Below, one piece after another: positions 35,633 through 40,055 of a DNA stretch of 40,055 nt; within the stretch, counting starts at the first letter, position 1, and each line of letters opens with the position of its first letter. The stretch is from Cyanobacteria bacterium GSL.Bin1 (lineage in GTDB: Bacteria; Cyanobacteriota; Cyanobacteriia; Cyanobacteriales; Rubidibacteraceae). The DNA lies in the NCBI GenBank assembly GCA_009909085.1, contig JAAANX010000080.1, positions 1-40,055 of the forward strand, written 5' to 3'. Position numbers and translations under genes: made by a program. The notes under the pieces are model-generated. The model was not told the origin of the DNA. It made no database searches and saw only the letters and a list, made by a program, of their open reading frames with translations.

Positions 35633-37999
35633 TCAATGACATTTAGTTGTTGTGTTTGATCTGGGCTGTTGGTTGGGTTCCCGTGAAAGCAAGCTGGGAT
35701 TGCGAGATAACTTGAGAGAGAAAATCACTCCTGCCATTACAACGACGCCACCGATAATCCACGCCAGAGAAAAACCAGGATGCTGAGAAAAGGTAGCAAT
35801 TTGATAAAACATACTCGCCACCCAGTAGCCTAACCCAGTGGTCCAACCGGCAGCTAAAATAGTCCAACCGAGATTGGTTTCACGGTAGATTGCCCCCGTT
35901 GCCGCCACACAAGGAAAGTACATCAGTACGAAAAGTAAATAAGCAAAAGCTGCAGCATTCGTATTAAAGCGTTGTGACATCTGTCCAAAGGTTCCCACAG
36001 CGATTCCTTGTTCAGCAGCAGCCGTGGTTGGATCTTGCACTTCACCCACACTTAAGCCCAACGGATCGAGCAATTGATTGCCCAAATCAGCTAAATTAGC
36101 GGGAATACTGGCAAAAGCTGCACCAATACCACCCCAAAAACGAAAAGGCTCTTCGGCTTCTGCTGATTCTGATGCGGCTGCCTCTTCTTGCGCCAACTGA
36201 CCGTAAAGGGAATCCAGGGAACCGACCATCGCTTCTTTGGCAAACACACCCGTAAAAATGCCAACGGTTGCGGGCCAATTTTCTTGAGTAACGCCCATGG
36301 GAGAAAAGATCGGGGTTACGGCTTGGCTAGTGGCGGAGAGGACAGAATTTTTACTGTCTTGTTGACCGAAAGAGCCATCGGTGCCAACGGAATTTAAGAA
36401 ACTCAAAACCAACACCATCAGGATAATCACTTTACCCGCTCTGAGTAAAAACCCTCTCAGTCTGTCCCAAGCCCGGATCATCACGCCTTTTGGCTTCGGA
36501 ATGTGATAAGGGGGTAATTCCATCACAAAAGGAGCCGCTTCCCCTTGCATAATGGTATTTTTCATCACAATCCCAGTAAAGATGGCTGCGCCAATCCCGA
36601 TCAGATAAAGACCAAACACCAAGTTTTGTCCGTTACGCGGGAAGAAGGCAGCAGCAAATAGCGCATATACTGGTAATCTTGCCCCACAAGACATAAACGG
36701 GTTCATCATGATCGTCATCAGCCGATCGCGCTTATTTTCTAAGGTTCGCGTTGCCATAATGGCAGGGACATTACAGCCAAATCCCACCAGCATCGGCACA
36801 AAGGCTTTCCCGGGCAAACCAATCAAGCGCATTACTTTATCCATAACAAACGCTGCTCTTGCCATGTAGCCGGAGTCTTCCAGAATAGAAAGAATGACAA
36901 AGAGTAAGCCAATTTGGGGGATAAACGTTGCTACAGTTTGCACACCGCCACCGAACGAGGTGACAAAGCCAATGAGTAAACCGGGCGCACCGATTCCTTC
37001 CAACCAGGCTTGTGGCGCATCGACAAAGACTGTTCCCACGGAAATATCAAAGAAATCAATAAACGTTCCTCCGATATTAATGGCAATGAAGAACATCAAA
37101 TACATCACCCCTAAAAACAGGGGAATGCCAATCCAACGGTTGAGAACAAATTGGTCAATTTGATCGGATTTGGTGTTGCTCACCTGCCGTTTCTGTTTAA
37201 CCGCATTTTGGATTAAACTGCGGATAAAGCCATAGCGACTGTCGGCAACAATAATGTCGATGTCTTCGTGCAAGAGTTGGTGGATCTTCCGCCGATTTTC
37301 CACCACAATCTGATCCAGCTCTTTACCTTTGAGTTCGGGGGCAACGCGGTCTTCGTATTCGAGTAGGTTCAGCGCCACCCAACGGGTTGAAATCTTACGA
37401 TTATTCCCTTTTGCCTGGACTAACGGTTCAATTTGATTGAGCGTATCTTCAATGACAGCCGGGTAAGCAACCACAGTGGGCAGGTTCCCCGGATTATCAA
37501 CGAATTCATTAATGCGACTTCTGAGCAGATCAATGCCTTCTCCCAAAAACGCACTAATGGGAATGACAAAACAACCCAATCGTTGGGAAAGAACCTCCGT
37601 ATCAATATCAAGTTCGCGATCGCGCGCCACATCCATCATATTGAAGGCAGCGACCATGGGGACGCGCATCTCCATAATCTGTGTGGTGAGATAAAGGTTC
37701 CGTTCCAAGTTAGAGGCATCAACAATATTAATCACCAGATCCGCCTCTCCAGACATGAGATAATCTCGCGCAATAATCTCATCGAGTCCAGACCCTTCTT
37801 CTTCGCCATCGAGAGAATAGACCCCTGGTAAATCAATTACGGTCACTTCCGTGCCATCGTATTGATATTTTCCTTCTTTGCGGTCAACGGTGACCCCTGG
37901 CCAATTGCCAGTCCGCTGGTTCGTACCCGTGAGATCGTTAAAAAGAGTGGTTTTGCCACAATTGGGATTGCCAATTAAAGCGATTGTCTGTTTTTTCAT
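35633..37999 (-). CDS. feoB: Ferrous iron transport GTPase-permease FeoB
   Basis: 788 residues from ATG 37999 (a GTG at 38008 is the other option). The N-terminal G domain carries GNPNCGKTTLFN (G1), GVTVDRKEG and DLPGVYSLD (G3). The membrane part contains GFGCNVPAIMATR and FMSCGARLPVYALFAAAFFP, the conserved Gate motifs with Cys. It imports Fe2+ across the plasma membrane. Downstream of feoA by 53 bp on the same strand. A heptad repeat occupies the ribosome binding position, so translation may depend on coupling or be weak. Confidence 0.97.
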   Translation of the reverse strand: MKKQTIALIGNPNCGKTTLFNDLTGTNQRTGNWPGVTVDRKEGKYQYDGTEVTVIDLPGVYSLDGEEEGSGLDEIIARDYLMSGEADLVINIVDASNLERNLYLTTQIMEMRVPMVAAFNMMDVARDRELDIDTEVLSQRLGCFVIPISAFLGEGIDLLRSRINEFVDNPGNLPTVVAYPAVIEDTLNQIEPLVQAKGNNRKISTRWVALNLLEYEDRVAPELKGKELDQIVVENRRKIHQLLHEDIDIIVADSRYGFIRSLIQNAVKQKRQVSNTKSDQIDQFVLNRWIGIPLFLGVMYLMFFIAINIGGTFIDFFDISVGTVFVDAPQAWLEGIGAPGLLIGFVTSFGGGVQTVATFIPQIGLLFVILSILEDSGYMARAAFVMDKVMRLIGLPGKAFVPMLVGFGCNVPAIMATRTLENKRDRLMTIMMNPFMSCGARLPVYALFAAAFFPRNGQNLVFGLYLIGIGAAIFTGIVMKNTIMQGEAAPFVMELPPYHIPKPKGVMIRAWDRLRGFLLRAGKVIILMVLVLSFLNSVGTDGSFGQQDSKNSVLSATSQAVTPIFSPMGVTQENWPATVGIFTGVFAKEAMVGSLDSLYGQLAQEEAAASESAEAEEPFRFWGGIGAAFASIPANLADLGNQLLDPLGLSVGEVQDPTTAAAEQGIAVGTFGQMSQRFNTNAAAFAYLLFVLMYFPCVAATGAIYRETNLGWTILAAGWTTGLGYWVASMFYQIATFSQHPGFSLAWIIGGVVVMAGVIFSLKLSRNPSLLSREPNQQPRSNTTTKCH

Positions 38000-38027
38000 A
38001 TTAGTCACTAGTCATTGGTCATTGGTT
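38000..38027. repeat. Heptanucleotide STRR at the feoB start
   Basis: Four contiguous heptads on the plus strand: ATTAGTC, ACTAGTC, ATTGGTC and ATTGGTT. It fills the space just before the feoB ATG where a Shine-Dalgarno would lie, and contains the alternative GTG start. Confidence 0.7.
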
Positions 38028-38052
38028 CAGTTAATCCTTGCTGCTGTGTCTG

Positions 38053-38646
38053 CTAAGGCAATTCCTCGACAACCAGTGCTGCTGCTTCGTCTTTACGCAG
38101 ACTTAATTTGAAGCCCCGCACCAAAATTTCGACAGGATCACCCAGGGGTGCAACGCGAGTCACAGTAAACTCTGTACCAGGGGTAAGCCCCATTGCCAAT
38201 AGTTTCTGCTTATAGGCTTTCTTCGCCGCATCATCCATTTTTTCAAAGCGAGCCACTTTTCCTTGTTGATGAACTTGCAAATCTTTCAATGTTGTTTTTT
38301 GAATTTCCATCTCATTAACCTCTTCCACTTCCACCAGATAATCAAAGGGTTGATCGGAGACGAGAATCCGCTTTGCCATTCCGTCATCGATCCCAATACG
38401 GGTCTCCCCAACCCCAACCACAATATTTCCCGCCAGATTCTGCAGAACTTTAATTTTCATCCCCGGTGCCAACCCCATCCCCACCAGACGATTCACCCCA
38501 TCTTTGCTTTTATAGCCCGCAATCCAAAGCTGGTTACCCACTTGCGCTTTTGCCAGTGGCATGATGGTGCGTTCCTGACGATGGTTTTCCCCTCCGCCGT
38601 GATGACGGTGTCGTCTTTGTTGTTGATGGTGCGGTTGGTGAGGCAT
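38053..38646 (-). CDS. feoA: FeoA protein with two fused FeoA domains and His-rich leader
   Basis: 197 residues, about twice a usual FeoA. Domain 1 (about 30-100: VNRLVGMGLAPGMKIKVLQN, NIVVGVGETRIGID) and domain 2 (about 120-197: KLLAMGLTPGTEFTVTRVAP, EILVRGFKLSLRKDEA) each have the SH3-like FeoA fold. The first 23 residues contain eight His (HQPHHQQQRRHRHH then NHRQ), a possible metal-binding tail. AAGGA lies 9-10 bases before the ATG. A start at MPLAKAQ (38562) would drop the tail and also has AGGA upstream. FeoA supports FeoB assembly and gating. Confidence 0.92.
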   Translation of the reverse strand: MPHQPHHQQQRRHRHHGGGENHRQERTIMPLAKAQVGNQLWIAGYKSKDGVNRLVGMGLAPGMKIKVLQNLAGNIVVGVGETRIGIDDGMAKRILVSDQPFDYLVEVEEVNEMEIQKTTLKDLQVHQQGKVARFEKMDDAAKKAYKQKLLAMGLTPGTEFTVTRVAPLGDPVEILVRGFKLSLRKDEAAALVVEELP

Positions 38647-38687
38647 AATTTTGCGTCCTTACTTACTGCAAGTTTCTGAATGAGCTA

Positions 38688-38712
38688 GAGATTACTAAGT
38701 TCTAGTAATCTC
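38688..38712. promoter_or_regulatory. Inverted repeat upstream of feoA
   Basis: GAGATTACT (38688-38696) and AGTAATCTC (38704-38712), a perfect 9-bp inverted repeat with a 7-base spacer, 42-66 bp before the feoA start. Its size and place suit a repressor operator in the feoAB promoter. It does not resemble a canonical Fur box. Confidence 0.5.
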
Positions 38713-38745
38713 ATTTGTGTGCTGGGAGTTGAAAGAAAATCTCAA

Positions 38746-38774
38746 AAAAGTTTTCAATATAGTTGAAAACTTTT
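38746..38774. promoter_or_regulatory. 12-bp inverted repeat upstream of feoA
   Basis: AAAAGTTTTCAA (38746-38757) and TTGAAAACTTTT (38763-38774), perfect, with a TATAG loop, 100-128 bp before feoA. AT-rich, so weak as a hairpin; it may be a second operator or a bidirectional terminator. Confidence 0.5.
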
Positions 38775-39046
38775 ATTATTTATCAACCTATCATTAGTGA
38801 TATCACAATCGACTGTATACGTAAGCATGAGTTAAGGAACATTTAACCTTCCGCAAAGCAAATGCTTGAAAGCTTTAAGTAATGTATCAAGTTTGACAGT
38901 TTGTCTTTTGACGATCGCAAAAAGCCTCCCTTACGGTTTTCCTAGGAGACACCTCCCATGCCTTTCTTGCCGAAACTGTCGGCTTAATCGATTCCTAATA
39001 ACTCAGTGGCGGGATGAAACAACGAGTCAATCTTGCCAGTACATTT
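38775..39046. other. Gap upstream of the Uma2 remnant
   Basis: No supported gene. Short frames on both strands lack motifs. Together with 39047-39466 it looks like eroded accessory DNA between the feo genes and the DUF2267 gene. Confidence 0.4.
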
Positions 39047-39190
39047 GTCTGTGACGGCTAGTACCAATGGCGCGATCAACTGAACAATCTTTAGTGGCTT
39101 TACCGCTATAAACATACTGAATATGCAGCGCGAGGCATTACAGAGTATTGGATTATTGATCCTGAAGAACAAAAAATGACCCTTTGCCTT
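39047..39190 (+). pseudogene. Uma2/DUF820 endonuclease remnant
   Basis: In one frame, 39101-39190 encodes YRYKHTEYAARGITEYWIID then PEEQKMTLCLL, the core of Uma2 (DUF820) proteins, with the EYWIIDP signature. Two in-frame stops lie just upstream (for example 39092-39094) and the rest of the family sequence is not found. It is a decayed fragment of a PD-(D/E)XK-like gene family common in cyanobacteria. Confidence 0.75.
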
Positions 39191-39466
39191 CTTTTAAAAC
39201 TGACCAACTACATAGTTGGGCTGGGAAAAGACCAAACCTTGAACCCCTACACTTCAGCTTGCAACTCCTTCCTGCTCAAGAGAGAGTTAAGACTGCTTTG
39301 GTAATTGTGTCGAATGAAAGATGCAGGGAAATTTAAACGAGAGTAAATTAACACATAAGCTGGCGCAGTCAGCAACCTTTGGCTTCCAACCATCATTGTC
39401 CAGCCGAGTTACCGATGCACCAGCATAGTTACATATATCAAAATTAGACGAGTTTGGAAAGAAGTT
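39191..39466. other. Gap before the DUF2267 gene
   Basis: No gene supported. Presumably includes the promoter of the gene at 39467. Downstream Uma2 sequence cannot be followed with confidence. Confidence 0.4.
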
Positions 39467-40055
39467 ATGACAATTGCTTTACGAGAAGATATCATGTATA
39501 TCTTACTGGAAAAAATCGGTCAATCTGCTTACGAAAGCAATGAAGGCAAGGAAGTCTCTTTTACCGAAACAGATTTTGCTGGTCGAGACATTACGCAAGC
39601 AGATCTCCTGGGGCATTTAGATTATCTCAACCAAAAAGAATACATCGAAGCCGAATTTGAAGGCAATGCCTATGCCACGCAAGAAGATGTTCCTGATGTG
39701 GTTAATCCAGAACAAGTAGAAGAATTTCGCGTTGCCAATACACTGGGAGCAGAAGATGGTCCACTTCCCCATCTTATTCAGTTTAAACAAGCCAAGTTAA
39801 CAGAAAAAGGAAAACAGATGTTGAAAAATATGGCAGAAAAGAGACCTGAAGCCTTAAAAAAAGGACCGACTAGTCCGATTGCTTCTGAGAACCAACCTTT
39901 CTTAGAAAAGGTGAAAATTAAAGCTGGGGTTGATGATATCTTTGATGCCAGAGATCTTTCCGAAGTTGTGTTTCGCAGTATGCGCGACTTAATGACGACA
40001 GAAGCAGCGGATCGTGTTTTTGAAGAACTCAAAGGAGAAAAGGCGGCAACCAGTG
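39467..40055 (+). CDS. DUF2267-type protein, 3' end outside the window
   Basis: Open from ATG 39467 to the window edge (196 codons so far), so the C-terminus is not seen. Residues about 1-70 form an acidic domain (ALREDIMYILLEKIGQSAYE, DITQADLLGHLDYLNQKEYI) with a winged-helix feel. After a linker, residues about 148 onward (FLEKVKIKAGVDD, ARDLSEVVFRSMRDLMTTEA, DRVFEELKG) match the start of DUF2267. GGAAAG lies about 6 bases before the ATG. Function unknown; soluble. Confidence 0.75.
   Translation, partial: MTIALREDIMYILLEKIGQSAYESNEGKEVSFTETDFAGRDITQADLLGHLDYLNQKEYIEAEFEGNAYATQEDVPDVVNPEQVEEFRVANTLGAEDGPLPHLIQFKQAKLTEKGKQMLKNMAEKRPEALKKGPTSPIASENQPFLEKVKIKAGVDDIFDARDLSEVVFRSMRDLMTTEAADRVFEELKGEKAATS

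Noticed and set aside
38984-39172. 62-residue minus-strand frame
   Set aside because: Antisense shadow of the Uma2 remnant; no family match.
1-40055. CRISPR arrays, rRNA, tRNA or intact transposases
   Set aside because: None seen: no spaced direct repeats, no cloverleaf candidates and no transposase motifs.

Overview
The window is chromosomal DNA from a cyanobacterium. The evidence is a psaL-psaI photosystem I pair, a Psb32-type photosystem II repair protein, a COP23-domain protein, an SLH/OprB iron-uptake porin, a four-ACT aspartokinase, and the HIP1 octamer GCGATCGC scattered through genes on both strands. Moderate GC and the gene set suggest a unicellular or simple colonial form; a Halothece-like lineage is only a guess. 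Almost all of the sequence is coding. I see no rRNA, no tRNA, no CRISPR array and no intact insertion sequence.

Layout. 1-4 kb: a DUF2064 glycosyltransferase-like protein, RsmD, an unrecognised helical protein, two exported proteins and a zinc-ribbon membrane protein. 4-8.4 kb: a FIST sensor protein, a nested-hairpin element, an exported TPR protein and UvrC. 8.4-13.8 kb (minus strand): four envelope or secreted proteins, namely porin, fasciclin, COP23 protein and trypsin-like protease. 14.5-24.6 kb: a Ser/Thr kinase-TPR fusion, a GNAT acetyltransferase, LysC, an AarF/UbiB kinase abutting a DUF4336 protein, a short RecQ helicase and a DUF4346 protein. 24.5-26.4 kb: the photosynthesis genes, with a terminator after psaI. 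26.6-29 kb: a sigma region-4 fragment, a SHOCT protein and an LL-diaminopimelate aminotransferase-type enzyme.

29.0-31.3 kb is a graveyard of toxin-antitoxin and accessory genes. It holds a HicB C-terminal remnant, a YoeB-like toxin cut to 34 codons, an antitoxin split by an 86-bp insertion, a HicB antitoxin without HicA, XisI without XisH, and an AlbA_2/RecG-like regulator missing its N-terminus. In the split antitoxin, removing the insert with one AATT copy restores the reading frame exactly.

31.4-38.7 kb is a metal-homeostasis island. It has feoA (two fused FeoA domains behind a His-rich leader), feoB, a frameshifted ferritin-like gene, a FeoC-like regulator, a membrane protein with an HMA_2-like domain, a P1B-like ATPase lacking the CPC metal motif, and a small DUF5132 membrane protein. 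The last three form a tight operon with strong ribosome binding sites. I consider this the best candidate for an undescribed system: a CPC-less ATPase with two paralogous CxxC-less HMA_2 domains and a small helper protein, next to ferrous-iron uptake. Its substrate cannot be told from sequence. The window ends in a DUF2267-type gene that runs off the edge.
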